Shown here in pieces: positions 1 through 11,600 of a DNA stretch of 64,000 nucleotides. The notes beneath the pieces were generated by a model. The model worked only from the letters and a program-made list of their open reading frames with translations, ran no database searches and had not been told where the DNA came from. How positions within the stretch are numbered: the stretch's first letter is position 1; every line of letters begins with the position of its first letter. Origin of the DNA: Liopterus haemorrhoidalis (Eukaryota; Arthropoda; Insecta; Coleoptera; Dytiscidae). The position numbers and the translations under genes are program-made. The DNA lies in contig OZ020625.1 in assembly GCA_963971575.1 (NCBI GenBank), forward strand, positions 12,997,646 through 13,061,645, read 5' to 3'.

Positions 1-2812
1 CCCGCTGGCGCGCGGCTTTGTTATTTTTCCAGATAAAGACCCGGAACCGGTGAACTCGGTGAGTATCATTAATAATAAATTAAGCTTTGCAGATGTCAAG
101 GTGGGTGATATCGCTGAAAGTGAAAGGAGCGAATTGGAAGCGCTCTTGTCACGGTTGCAAAATTGCTTCTCGAGTGGGGATGAAGATTTGGGGCTCACCC
201 ACTTGGGGGAAATGAGAATCCAGTTGACCACGCGTACACCGATATACCACCGCCCGTACAGGCTGTCACTCGCAGAGAGGGAAACGGTGAAACAAAAAGT
301 GCAGACGCTACTTAACAGCAGGGCCATACGAGAGTCTGAATCGGAGTACGCAAGCCCCATCGTACTTGTCCCAAAAGCAAACGGCGGACGTCGGATGTGC
401 GTTGACAATCGCGCACTAAATAAGGTAACAGTGAAAGATCGACATCCGATGCCACTGGTGGAGGATGAATTCACCAAGTTAGCGGGTAAGTGTTATTATA
501 GTACACTTGATTTAGCCCAAGGTTATCACCAAGTCCCTATGCATGTGGACTCTGTACATAAAACTGCATTTATTACTCTGGATGGTCACTATGAGTGGTT
601 AAGAGTCCCCTTCGGGCTCGCAAATGCCCCAGCTCTCTTCCAGAAGGTAGTACAGCGAATGCTGAAGGGTATTCCCAGTGACCAGGTGCTGGCTTACATG
701 GACGACCTGCTGATACCCTCCGAGAGCATAGCTGGCGGGCTCCGTCAGTTGGAGGAGGTGCTACAATCGGTGGCAAGAGCCGGATTGAAATTAAACTTAG
801 CTAAATGCTCTTTCTTACAAAACAAGGTAACATATCTGGGCCACGACATAAGCGGCGGCGGTATCCGACCTGGAGAGCGCAAAATCACGGCGGTAAGCGA
901 CTTTCCTGTACCCAAAAATGTACATGGCGTAAGACATTTCTTAGGCTTAACGAGTTATTTCAGGAAATTCATACCGAACTTTGCTGTTGTAGCTAAACCA
1001 TTAACTGAACTGACCAAGAAGCAGACTACGTGGCAGTGGGGCGACAGCCAAGCCGAGACGTTCGCAAAGCTGAAGCAGCTGCTGGTGGAACGACCGGTGT
1101 TGGCACTGTACCATAGTCATGCAGAGACGGAGATACATACAGACGCCTGTCCGAGCGGCTTGGGTGGAATCCTATTGCAGAAACAAAACGACGGATCCTT
1201 GCGGCCGGTGCTCTACTTCAGCAGGGTAACCACACCAGCCGAACAGAAGTACCATAGCTTTGAGTTAGAGACGTTGGCGCATTTTAAGGCTATCACCGAT
1301 TGTAGTTCTGTGCGAGCTACCATGCTTAAACGAGACCTGGTGCCCCGCATCGCACGTTGGTGGATGACTCTACAAGACTACGACATGCAAGTAGAGTACA
1401 GGCCGGGAGCCAGGATGCAGCATGTTGACGCGCTGAGCCGTAACCCCGTCTCAGTGAACCTGGTACAGATCCACGATGATGATTGGTTTCTGACAGTTCA
1501 GCTGCAGGACGAGAAGGCGCACTCGATTGTAGAGGCGCTGCAGGCAGGTACAGCTGACAAAGGTATTGTTAACGACTTTAAACTACAGGACGGGCGGTTG
1601 TACCGCAAGACGCTGCTGGGTGATCGACTGTATGTCTCGGCGATGGCAAGATTCAGTCTACTACGAAAACATCATGATGATGTTGGTCACCCCGGCGTTG
1701 AGCGTTGCTTAAAATTAATAAAGGAAACTTACTGGTTTCCCAAAATGGGGCGTTTCACAAAGAAATACGTCCAAGCGTGCATGAACTGTGCGTTCAGCAA
1801 AGGGAGTTATGGCAGAGCGGAGGGTCTGCTACACCCCATTGAGAAGAAGGCAATCCCCTTCGACACGGTGCACGTCGACCATCTGGGACCTTTTGCACGA
1901 AGTGTACGCGGGTACTCTTACGTACTCATGGTGGTGGACGCGTTCACCAAATACACCCTCGCAAGCGCAACGCGCACTCTGAAGTCTACAGAGGTGATTA
2001 CTATACTTAAAGAGATTTTCAGCGAGTTCGGATATCCGAAGCGTGTGATCTCCGACAGAGGGTTGGCGTTTACCAGTAAAGTATTTACTGAGTTCTTAGC
2101 CAAGCACGGCGTGCGGCACGTATGTAATGCCATTGCGACCCCAAGGGCGAACGGACAAGTCGAAAGACAGAACCGTACTATAGTGGAAGCGATCGGCGCA
2201 ATGACTGCAGATGAGTCCCGGTGGGACGAGACACTGCCCGACGTTGTGTGGGGTATGAATAACTGTGTAAACAAGAGTACGGGGTACTCGCCTGTTGAGC
2301 TGATGTTTACACGAAAGAGTGGTGCCATTGCGGAACTCTCTGACGGTGTCCAGAGCGCAAATGCCCCGGCGGAGGCTGAGTTCCATGAACCACGGCGAGA
2401 GGTTACACGGCGTCGCCGGCGAGCGCCTGAGAAGCTGAATAAAGTCAGCGAGACAATGAGAGCTTGTTTTAATAAAAGACGAAAAACGGCGACCTGCTAC
2501 AAACCCGGTGACTTGGTCTTGTGGCGTAATGCAAGTACATGCCACGGCGACAAGGGCGTGAACAGAAAACTGTTGAATAAATTTAATGGCCCCTATAAAG
2601 TAACGGCGATACTGGGGAACGACCGATACAAAATATCCTCCGTCAAAGGCGTCAGGGGATTTAAAAATTTCACCGTGACGGTAGCTGCTGATTCACTACG
2701 GCGATATCACAGCACCATGGCAGAGCATGAGCTCAGTGCCGACCAGGATGATCAACACACAGGTATCCAGGAGACTGATCGACAGGACTTGATCGACCTC
2801 CTGGAGGGGTAA
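1..2812 (+). CDS. pol: Gypsy A pol polyprotein, unit 0 (5-prime end outside window)
   Basis: Ty3/gypsy pol: reverse transcriptase, RNase H and integrase for copying element RNA into DNA and inserting it. The frame is open from base 2. The GTG at 50 is internal, because the fuller copies in units 1 and 2 read through this point from upstream. RT motifs are seen at about 352-420 (SPIVLVPK, CVDNRALN), 502-543 (STLDLAQGYHQV), 605-643 (PFGLANAP) and 695-712 (YMDDLL). RNase H has TDACPSG near 1138. A 45-bp in-frame deletion at 1280/1281, relative to the other copies, removes 15 residues between its second and third acidic residues, so RNase H is probably dead. Integrase shows an HH-CC finger (1690-1795), VDHLGP (1876), ISDRG (2048) and GQVERQNR (about 2150), followed by a GPY-like end near 2584. 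Unlike units 1 and 2, this copy keeps its whole RT and has no gypsy B insertion. Confidence 0.9.
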   Translation, partial: PLARGFVIFPDKDPEPVNSVSIINNKLSFADVKVGDIAESERSELEALLSRLQNCFSSGDEDLGLTHLGEMRIQLTTRTPIYHRPYRLSLAERETVKQKVQTLLNSRAIRESESEYASPIVLVPKANGGRRMCVDNRALNKVTVKDRHPMPLVEDEFTKLAGKCYYSTLDLAQGYHQVPMHVDSVHKTAFITLDGHYEWLRVPFGLANAPALFQKVVQRMLKGIPSDQVLAYMDDLLIPSESIAGGLRQLEEVLQSVARAGLKLNLAKCSFLQNKVTYLGHDISGGGIRPGERKITAVSDFPVPKNVHGVRHFLGLTSYFRKFIPNFAVVAKPLTELTKKQTTWQWGDSQAETFAKLKQLLVERPVLALYHSHAETEIHTDACPSGLGGILLQKQNDGSLRPVLYFSRVTTPAEQKYHSFELETLAHFKAITDCSSVRATMLKRDLVPRIARWWMTLQDYDMQVEYRPGARMQHVDALSRNPVSVNLVQIHDDDWFLTVQLQDEKAHSIVEALQAGTADKGIVNDFKLQDGRLYRKTLLGDRLYVSAMARFSLLRKHHDDVGHPGVERCLKLIKETYWFPKMGRFTKKYVQACMNCAFSKGSYGRAEGLLHPIEKKAIPFDTVHVDHLGPFARSVRGYSYVLMVVDAFTKYTLASATRTLKSTEVITILKEIFSEFGYPKRVISDRGLAFTSKVFTEFLAKHGVRHVCNAIATPRANGQVERQNRTIVEAIGAMTADESRWDETLPDVVWGMNNCVNKSTGYSPVELMFTRKSGAIAELSDGVQSANAPAEAEFHEPRREVTRRRRRAPEKLNKVSETMRACFNKRRKTATCYKPGDLVLWRNASTCHGDKGVNRKLLNKFNGPYKVTAILGNDRYKISSVKGVRGFKNFTVTVAADSLRRYHSTMAEHELSADQDDQHTGIQETDRQDLIDLLEG

Positions 2813-3469
2813 GGTTAAGGTAAGAATTAATGGGGACATTAATTGTTGCAGGACGGCCGAGTGTTAGGGAGTTTTTCAAAGAGGGCGCGCTGAGCAATGG
2901 CGTGGCGGCAGCACCATACAGGCGGTCGGTATTGTGTCCAGTGATGGGCGCGTAAGTTACATGATGTAAGTTACCTCATTGTTGACGCGTAAACAATTGA
3001 TGTAAAGTAAACACAAAAACTCTTGTAAACAATGTAAACAACGTAAACAATGTAAACAATGATTTAGACATGCGCACTTGTTTTGAATTACAGAACCTTA
3101 TTATCAATACATTTTTATAAATAATAAAATTTTAATGAAACGATTTTAAATGAAAAAGCAAGTATATAAAATTAGGACAAGCCAATATACATATTAATAA
3201 AAATCGAATTTGCATCATTATACAGGTGTTACGTACAGTAAATATGAATATGAAAAATAAAAAACTTTTTTCTTTAAAAAATTTAGTCTAGTTTTTTTAA
3301 TAACAAAATACATTAAATTTCACCTTTAAGAAAATCAGCCTATATTTTTTAATAACGAAAAGATACATTGCAAATTTTGCATAACGCCCTATATTTTCTT
3401 TCATTTTCTTTAATTAAAACAAAACCTAGTTCTTCAGAACTATTTTTCGGTTTCTTCCCACCATTTTTT

Positions 3470-3499
3470 AGGGTTTTGTAGGTATGACCAAAAAACCCT
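3470..3499 (+). other. Helentron 5-prime terminal hairpin and subterminal inverted repeat
   Basis: AGGGTTTT and AAAACCCT face each other around GTAGGTATGACC, giving a short stem-loop at the very start of the element. The first 16 bases are the inverse of the repeat at 13756-13771 with one difference. The same start recurs at 17110, 39360 and 62276. Confidence 0.75.
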
Positions 3500-3516
3500 T
3501 ATACCGTCATTTTGTC

Positions 3517-3540
3517 GTCTGTCTGTCTGTCTGTCTGTCT
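3517..3540. repeat. (GTCT)6 microsatellite
   Basis: Six perfect GTCT units about 50 bases inside the Helentron left end. Tetranucleotide GTCY tracts are described in Helentron-derived interspersed repeats such as DINE-1. A shorter tract occupies the same place in the related repeats of units 1-3 (for example near 17157). Confidence 0.85.
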
Positions 3541-4021
3541 GTTCGGTAAAAATTGTAGCCAAACGGCTAAAGCTAGAGAGTTGAAATTTGGCATGCTTAT
3601 ACAACTCTTTGACCCGCACATAGGAAAAATACTAAAACATCTAAAAAACATATCCCCCTAAAAATATAAACAAATATGTGCTCATCGAAAAAAAAAATAT
3701 TTTTTTTAAATTCTGAGTAGGGTATCAAATGAAAGCCCTTGGTACGTGGATTAACGATCAAATTTTTATTTTCGCAAAATAAATTATTTTGAAGCGATTT
3801 TTGCCAAAATTGTGCAAAAAAAATTTTGTCCCACACCCTGTAGCCCAGATGGTTTAAACTAAAAATCTGAAAAAATTCTAAGTAATGTACATTGGTGTGA
3901 ACCGGAATAGTACAACAGGAATTTTTGATCAGATTATGTTTTTGGAAAAAAAAGCATTTTTTGTGTTTTTTTGCTAATAATGTTGAAAACTTATAGTTAT
4001 ATAACACACTAAAGTATAACG

Positions 4022-4096
4022 TGTTTCTTAGTGCAATGGTTACGGTTCTAGCGTTCTGACCGAGAAAATGAGTGTTCAAATCCCCGAGAAGAGACA
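4022..4096 (+). other. tRNA-like Pol III promoter module inside the Helentron left arm
   Basis: An exact match to the A-box consensus lies at 4029-4039 (TAGTGCAATGG). A B-box (GTTCAAATCC) starts at 4074, 45 bases downstream, which is normal tRNA spacing. The 7 bases before the A-box could pair with 4090-4096 as an acceptor stem with one G-U pair, but the T-stem does not pair, so this is tRNA-derived rather than a working tRNA gene. The homologous repeat in unit 1 has a weaker A-box at 17649 and a B-box (GTTCGAATCC) at 17693. Confidence 0.55.
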
Positions 4097-4339
4097 AGAT
4101 TATTTTTTATTTTTTTTTTTGCATTGTTATTTTGTTTAAATTATTTTTTCAAAATTCAAGTTATATTTTGGCAAATGTTGCATTTAATTTTTAAAAGCGT
4201 AAATTTAATAACCAGTGGAAATTGTTGAAATTATAATTTAATTTTGTTTGAATGTACACGAAATCAAAGGGAGGAGCTATGACTAGAAACAACCAATGAA
4301 ACCATTTGGCGCAATTTGAAGCCATTTGGCGCAATTTTC

Positions 4340-5398
4340 AAAATCTTAATGAACCTTGCTATATAAAAAAAATACTGCACATATTAAGAAACCTAAATAA
4401 TGGTATTAGGCACTCGAATTAAAAGTAACATAAAAATATTTTAACATAAAATTTGTTTTTAAAGCTCTTAGATTAAGAGATGATAAATTATTTTTAAAAT
4501 ATTGTTCATTTTACAGTGAATACTACAAAGCAAAATATGTCCTACATACTCAGCATTCCGCCTTCACTTAATATTTTTAGATTATATATCTATCTAAGAG
4601 GAATTTATGGCGCATAGTTTGTACTAGCAGAGGTTCCGGTACTTCCTTCGGGATTTAGTCGAATTTACCTTGGGCGATCGCTCATAGCTCACAAATATGA
4701 ATTTTATAAAACTAAAAATGTATTAAATACAAATGTTTATTCCTTTATGTTCTGTTATACACATGTTTTATGTTAATTCAATAATAAGGACTTCCTTAAC
4801 TTTCTAAATATTCATGCAATGGAAAAAATACATTGTTTTGTTATATTTAGGGCATTTATAATAAATAAATATTTATTGGCTGGTAACTGGGATTCCGTTT
4901 TTAGTAATAAATTAGTTTAGTGTGATAACTTGGCGCATTACATAGTAGCGCTGCAGGAGCCATGTTGCCAAGTCTTAATAATCTTTTTGTTATTTTTATT
5001 AACAATTAACACGAAAATTTTTAAATATGTATTTTTTTTAGAATTAATTTATAGATATATAATAAATATTATATGTACATAAATAGTTATAAATTTTTTT
5101 GTTTTTAATACAATGAATAACTAAAAATCGAAAACCGTTTAATTGACAACGCTGTATAGGAATAAAGCGCTCACGTGATACAAGCACACAAAAATTTGTT
5201 AACATATGCAGTCTACTGTTGGCTGTAATCACATCACAACTTTGTTTCGTGCAAATAGTTTTATCTTATTCCTTAATTGATCTTTTTGGCATTACTTTTG
5301 GTATTATTTGGTATTATTGTTTATTTGGTATCATTGATTCTGCTTCTGGATTACGTTATAATTTTTTTTACGATATTATTTTGTTTGTGTGGTATAAT
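4340..5398 (+). other. Helentron 5-prime noncoding region
   Basis: About 1 kb of AT-rich DNA between the repeat-like left arm and the MITE. Small open frames here show no recognisable motif or compositional change. It must contain whatever promoter drives the 7.3-kb frame, but no convincing element can be pointed to. Confidence 0.5.
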
Positions 5399-5653
5399 TA
5401 GGGTGACCAGACGTACTCTTTTTTAGAGTATTATACTCCTTTTTGAGTAATATATTCTATACTCTTACTTTTTATAAAAAAAATACTTTTTTTTGCTCAT
5501 TACTTCTATTTTGGGAGTGAAGACCTTTTTTTTTTGCTCGTCACTAGTATTTTTGAGTGAGGGCCTCTGTTTTTTGCTCATCACTTGTATTTTTGGAGTG
5601 TGACCTTTGTTTTTTTTGTATACTCTTTCTGTAAAAAAAATCTGGTCAGCCTA
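5399..5653. mobile_element. hAT-type MITE in the Helentron leader
   Basis: A 255-bp insert with TAGGGTGACCAGA at the left and its inverted copy with one mismatch at the right, flanked by the 8-bp duplication GGTATAAT (5391-5398 and 5654-5661). The interior is T-rich with about three degenerate repeats of a motif containing TTTTTTGCTCATCACT and GAGTG. It ends 21 bases before the first ATG of the Helentron protein, so it replaces most of the original leader just upstream of the start. Confidence 0.8.
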
Positions 5654-5689
5654 GGTATAATTGACTCGGCATTTATGTTAAATCAAACA

Positions 5690-8600
5690 ATGGCGTCCGA
5701 ACGTGTACTGTTCACCATTAGCTCTGGTGACTATTTGGATGACGAGGTGGTGCAGGCGTTCCACTCTGTGTTAGCCCGTTATTCCTCGTATACTCCCAGA
5801 AGTGTGTTGTTGATGGGTGACCAACTAAGGTACATAGAGCCGGTGAAAATTGACGAACACCACCTCCAGATCATTTACAAAGCGGTTCCTGGTAATGCCT
5901 CTGACTCCGTTGGTCACTGGGTCACTATTTATTATGACGGCACCAGTTGTCACGTCTATGATAGCCTGGGTATAGGATTTCTAGCTGAGGATCAACAGGC
6001 ATACGTTGATGCTTTGTTTCCTCATCACCCTCCTATCATTCACCACACCGTGCAAAAACAGCAAAATTGTTATGACTGTGGGGTATTCGCTGCTGCCTTT
6101 GCTATGTCTCTTGTTCATGGACAGACTCCTGATGATGTAGAGTACGAGACAAGTAAAATGAGGAGTCATTTAGCCGCACTCATCGCAGGATTCAATTTTG
6201 CACTCTTTCCATTTTCGTCATGTAATCCTCCTGTTGACCCCAAGAAGGAAGTGAAGGAGTGTTTAGAAATCTTTCAAGAAAGGGCTAGTGAGAGCCATTT
6301 AACTGAGTGTGTGGCGAGTTTGGGAAGTTCCTTTCATTTAGAAAAGACCAAATTTATCCCTGGATTGCACCATTCCTCCATTCCTTCTTCGTCTAGGAAT
6401 AGAGGCTGGAAGAAATCTATGTCTGGTGCCCTGAAGAGGAAAATGGAAAAGGAGAGAAAGGGTAAACAAAGAACTGCGGGCCCCAAGTTGATTAGCGTCC
6501 TAAGCTCAATTGAAAGATTCAGCAACACATTCTCAGGAACTGAGGAAAGTCAACTGACTGTTGAGAAGGGGGTGAATAACAAATTTTTGCAAAATTATGT
6601 TAAGCATGCCCTTGAATCAAATAATCCTTCCATTCCGTCTTCGCCACTTTTAAATAAAAGAGGCCGTCCCTTAAAAAATCGTAAAGTGCGAACTGAGGAG
6701 AGTCAGGAAGCCGCAAGGGAGAGGATGAGGAGTTTGAGGAGCTCATCCAGGTGGAGGGAAGAGGAAAAAAAGAGGGATAAGATGTCTAAGCAGGCTGATA
6801 GGGCGTCAGATAGAAAAAGAACTAGGGAGCGGGTTATTGATGCTGTGAGCCGTCGAGCCACCAGAAAAGACCCAATATATAGGGAGGCCGAGCGTATAAA
6901 AGACCTGCAGGCACGATCACAATCCCGTCAGGATCCCCTGTACAGGGCGTTCGAACGAGAAAGGGACTTACAGGCGCGGATACAATCTCGCCAAGACCCC
7001 CTGCTCAGGGAAGCCGAGCGACTAAGGGATCAGCAGGCGCGATCGCAATCCCGCCAAGACCCTTTGTTTAGGGAGGTCGAAAGGCAAAGGGACCAGCAGG
7101 CGCGGTCACAGTCCCGCCAAGACCCTTCGTACAGGGAGGCCGAGAGGGAAAGAGACCTGCAGGCGCGGTCACAATCCCGCCAAGACACTTTGTTTAGGGA
7201 GGTCGAAAGGCAAAGGGACCAGCAGGCGCGGTCACAGTCCCGCCAGGACCCTTCGTACAGGGAGGCCGAGAGAGAAAGAGACGTGCATGCGCGGTCACAA
7301 TGCCGCCAAGACCCTTTGTTTAGGGAGGTTGAAAGGAAAAGGGACCAGCAGGCTCGGTCACAGTCTCGCCAAGACCCTTCGTACAGGGAGGCCGAGAGGG
7401 AAAGAGACCTGCAGGCGCGGTCACAATCACGCCAAGACCCTTTGTTTAGGGAGGTTGAAAGGAAAAGGGACCAGCAGGCTCGGTCACAGTTCCGCCAAGA
7501 CCCTTCGTACAGGGAGGCCGAGAGAGAGAAAGACCTGCAGGCGCGGTCACAATCCCGCCAAGACCCTTTGTTTAGAGAGGCCGAAAGACAAAGGGACCAG
7601 CAAGCGCGGTCACAGTCCCGCCTAGACCATACGTATTGTGAAAGGGAGGCCCGTCTGAGAAGAACAGAGAGGTCGCACACTAAGTGGGAAAAAGTAACGG
7701 CTCTTTACTGGGAGGCCGTGGGAGAGGGGTACACCCAGCCCTGTCACTGCTGTGGTCGCCTCTGGCGCAAGAGGAGTGTAAGACTCCTTCATCGTCAAAA
7801 GCTTATTGAAAAGAGGGCAGCCTCCGACCCTGATAAGTTTAATGACGAATTTATCAGGGCCGTCTTTCACCTGTTTCCTGAGACGACCGAAGGAGTATTC
7901 TGTTCCTCTTGTTTATTAAGTATTAATAGAGGATTGGTACCCAAACTGGCCAGGTACAATGGTCTCGTGTTTCCTTCTGTGCCCTCTGTTCTACAAGATC
8001 TGACCTCCCTTGAAGAAAGACTCGTGAGCCCTAGACATGAGTTTTTAAAGATCGTCAGGAAGGGAGACGGTTTGGGGTACCAACATGGTCTTTCCGGAAA
8101 TGTTGTAAATGTGCCAGTTTTAGTTGACACCATGGTTTCAGCCTTGCCCAGATGTTCAACTGATGACCAAGTCATCACGGTTGAACTAAAACGGCGTATG
8201 TGTTATAAACATGGACGTAAAGAGCGGGTGAGACCCAACAAAGTGCGGGCAGCTGCTCGCTACCTGGTGGGGTGCCAGCTGTTCCGAGATATGGGTATTA
8301 CCCTAAGTGAAAATTTGGTTGAGGAGCAGGAGGAGGACATGGAAGAGGGTGAACAAGAGCCCGCAATGGTAATGTCTGAAAGCCAGGCTCGGCCAGCTTC
8401 CCCACCCTGCACCTGCGACCGAGAATTGGAAGAGGAAGTCAACCCGGGAGGGCAGGAGACAGTTCTGTTGAACCCTGACTTGAGCCTCATCATGGCCCCT
8501 GGCGAGGGTCAAAGACCTGTCTCCTTAATTCACGACCTCCACTTGGAAGAGCTTGCCTTCATCAAAGTTCACTGTGGACAGAAGAGGACTTTTAGGGTGT

Positions 8601-11600
8601 CTCTCAGTCACTCTGAAATAATTAAATCTGAAATAATGAGGAGTGACAGACGGGCAGTCCAGAGACCGGATTATCTATTTACAGGCCTCAAAAAGCTGCA
8701 CCAAGCGAAAGTGGGCAGTGCCATCCAGGTGTGCCTTCGCAAAAAGAGTACTAGGGGTGCGGCACCTTTATTGGCAGCCAACATGTTGGACCCGCAGTTT
8801 CTCAATACCCTAGTACAGCACGATGACGGATATAGGGTGTTGAGGGGTATTAAGAACTCCCCTGCCCACTGGGAAGACGAGAAGAGAAGAGTACTGGCCA
8901 TGATAAGACAGTTTGGAGTACCTACCCTTTTCGTCACCCTATCCGCTGCGGAGACCAGATGGCCTCAGCTCCTCAGTATCCTCAAGAAAGTGGTGGACGG
9001 AGTTGATATACATCTGGAGGAGGCTACACAACTCTCTTATGTTGAAAAGGCCCGTCTGATCCAACAGGACCCATTTATCTGCGCCACTTATTTTGAGACA
9101 AAACTGCGGGAGGTGATGAAGACCTGGTCCTCCTCCAGTGGACCTTTCGGTACTCACAAAATCGACCACTTTTACTACAGGATTGAGTTCCAACACCGAG
9201 GATCGCCACATGCCCACATTATGCTGTGGCTGTCGGAGGCTCCAATATTTCAGCCAGGAGTACCTTCATCTATATTTAAAGTTGTCGAATTTGTGGACAA
9301 AGTAATAACTTGTAGTAAGAATGGAACAGATGAAAGGTTACTTCAAGTCCAGACACATAAACATACCCACACTTGTCACCCCAAGCCCGGCAGACCTTGT
9401 CGATTTAACATACCATTTTATCCTATGGACAAAACTCGAGTTCTGATGGAGCTCGAGGAAGAAAGAGATCTGCATTTTAGAAATCAGTACCTTCAGAAGG
9501 CAAAGATCATAAAGGAAAAACTTGAGGAACTTCCTCCTTCAGTTGATACGTTTAAAAAATTACTCGAATTTCTCGACTTGTCCCTCGAAGATTATCTTCT
9601 TGCAATTCGGAGTACTCTAAAACGCCCGATCCTGTTTCTGAGACGAGGCCCTCAGGAGGTTTGGATTAACCCTTACTGCAAGAAAATCCTCGAGCTTCAT
9701 CAGGCCAATATGGACGCCCAGTTTATTTTCGACCCTTTTGCCTGCTCTTTGTATATAATAAATTATATAAATAAGGCTGATCGAGGTATGTCACGACTGC
9801 TGAGAAAGGCTGTAGAGGAGGCAAAAGAAGGAAACAAGGGAATACGAGAGTCATTGAGGTCAGTAGCCAACGTATTTCTAAACGGATCTGAAATATCAGC
9901 ACAGGAGGCCATCTATAGTCTGATGCGTTTAGCAACAAGCCGGGCCAGTGACGGCTCAGTGTTTATCAACACCAGTCCTCCAGGTGAACGAGTGCTCATG
10001 CTCAAAAGCGTCCAGGAGCTCTCCAAGTTAGACCCTTCTTCATCCGACATCTTCAGGTCAAACATTCTTGACCATTATACGAGTAGACCTGACGGGGAGC
10101 CATTCCAAAATATGTCTCTTGCCCACTTTGCAGCAAACTATACTTATATGAAGCGTAGGTCTAGAAGAAAGGAGACCACGCGACAAGAGCAGCCTGTGCC
10201 TGAAGAGCATGATCTGAATGATCAGGAATGTGAGCAGGCAGACTGTTCTCTGTGTTCAAACTCTAGTCAGTCACCTATAATGCACTACAAACTGCAAAAT
10301 AGGCAAGGATGGGTTCGACTGAGGAAAATGCCTAGAGTAATTAGATTTCGGAGGTACAACATAGTCCAGGATTCTGAAAACTACTATAGGGAGAGGGTCA
10401 TGTTGTACCTTCCATGGAGAGATGAGGAACGGGAATTATTAGATGTCAATTGCAAAACAGTGTTCGAGGCCAACATTGATCAAATCAGGGAAGAGAGTCG
10501 ACTATTTAATCTCCTAGGAGGTGACGACGAATTTGACCGATTGTTAGAGGCTATGGATGAGGCTGAAAGACAAGAGGAAAATGGTGAGCAAGAAGAAATA
10601 GGATTACCAAGAGCGGCTCCTCTGGATGGGTACGAGTATGAGCAACAGGTCGGGGACGTTCTCGATGATCTCATTCCTGGAGGCCCCCCCGGTGGAAGCG
10701 TCCTCGCTGCAGAGGGAGAAGGCTGCCCATCTATTGTAACTGCTCCTCCCAAACTCTCAGAAATGGACTTTCTCTGTCTTACAAGGAAGCTAAATTTGGA
10801 GCAAAGAAGTATCTTGCTTCACGTTCTAAACCAATTTCGGCACCCCGTCTCAACCTTTGGCACCGTTTCTTCATACCCTCCATTTTACCTCTTTATCAGT
10901 GGTGGCGCCGGAGTAGGCAAGAGTGTCCTCATCAAAGCAATATATCAGGCACTCAACCGAATGTTTGATAGTTTTCCTGGGTCGAATCCAGATGATTTGA
11001 GGGTGCTGCTCTCGGCCCCCACTGGCAAAGCTGCATTTGGGATTGGAGGACAAACACTTCACAGTGCCCTTAGTCTGCCCATCTCCCAAGCTGGGTGCAA
11101 AATGCCGGAGCTGTCAGCAGGTGTGGCCAACACCTTTGCTTGCAGGCTAGCCCACCTACGGTTAATCATTATAGATGAGGTCTCGATGGTGGGCTCGAGG
11201 ACTTTCTTCCTCATCAACAAACGGTTGCAGCAAATTTTCAAGAGCAATCAGCCGTTTGGGGGAATATCAGTTATTGCTGTCGGTGACCTTCGTCAGCTGC
11301 CCCCCGTAGGCGATAACTGGATATTTCAAGTCAACTCTTCAAACCCATTATCGCACTTGGCTGGACCCTTGCTTTGGGAGATGTTCAACTTCTATGAGTT
11401 GACCAGAGTAATGAGGCAGAGAGATGACCTAGCCTTTGCAATTGCCCTTAATAATATGGCCTCGGGACAAATGACAGCAAATGACATAGACCTGATGAGA
11501 TCCAGAACATTTTCTTGTATACCAACGGAGGCTGCATCTGCGATCCACTTATATAGCAGCAACAGAGAGGTGGATAGGCACAACGAGCAGGCTTTAGGCC

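Noticed and set aside
50..52. Start codon for gypsy A pol at 50
   Set aside because: It is a GTG inside the polyprotein. The same frame continues upstream in the fuller copies.
3597..4097. 166-codon minus-strand frame in the Helentron left arm
   Set aside because: AT-rich frame overlapping the terminal repeat and tRNA-like module. The related frames in units 1-3 are shorter and diverge by indels.
7030..7680. 216-codon minus-strand frame with SWRDCDRACWS repeats
   Set aside because: Antisense shadow of the arginine-rich coding repeats of the Helentron protein.
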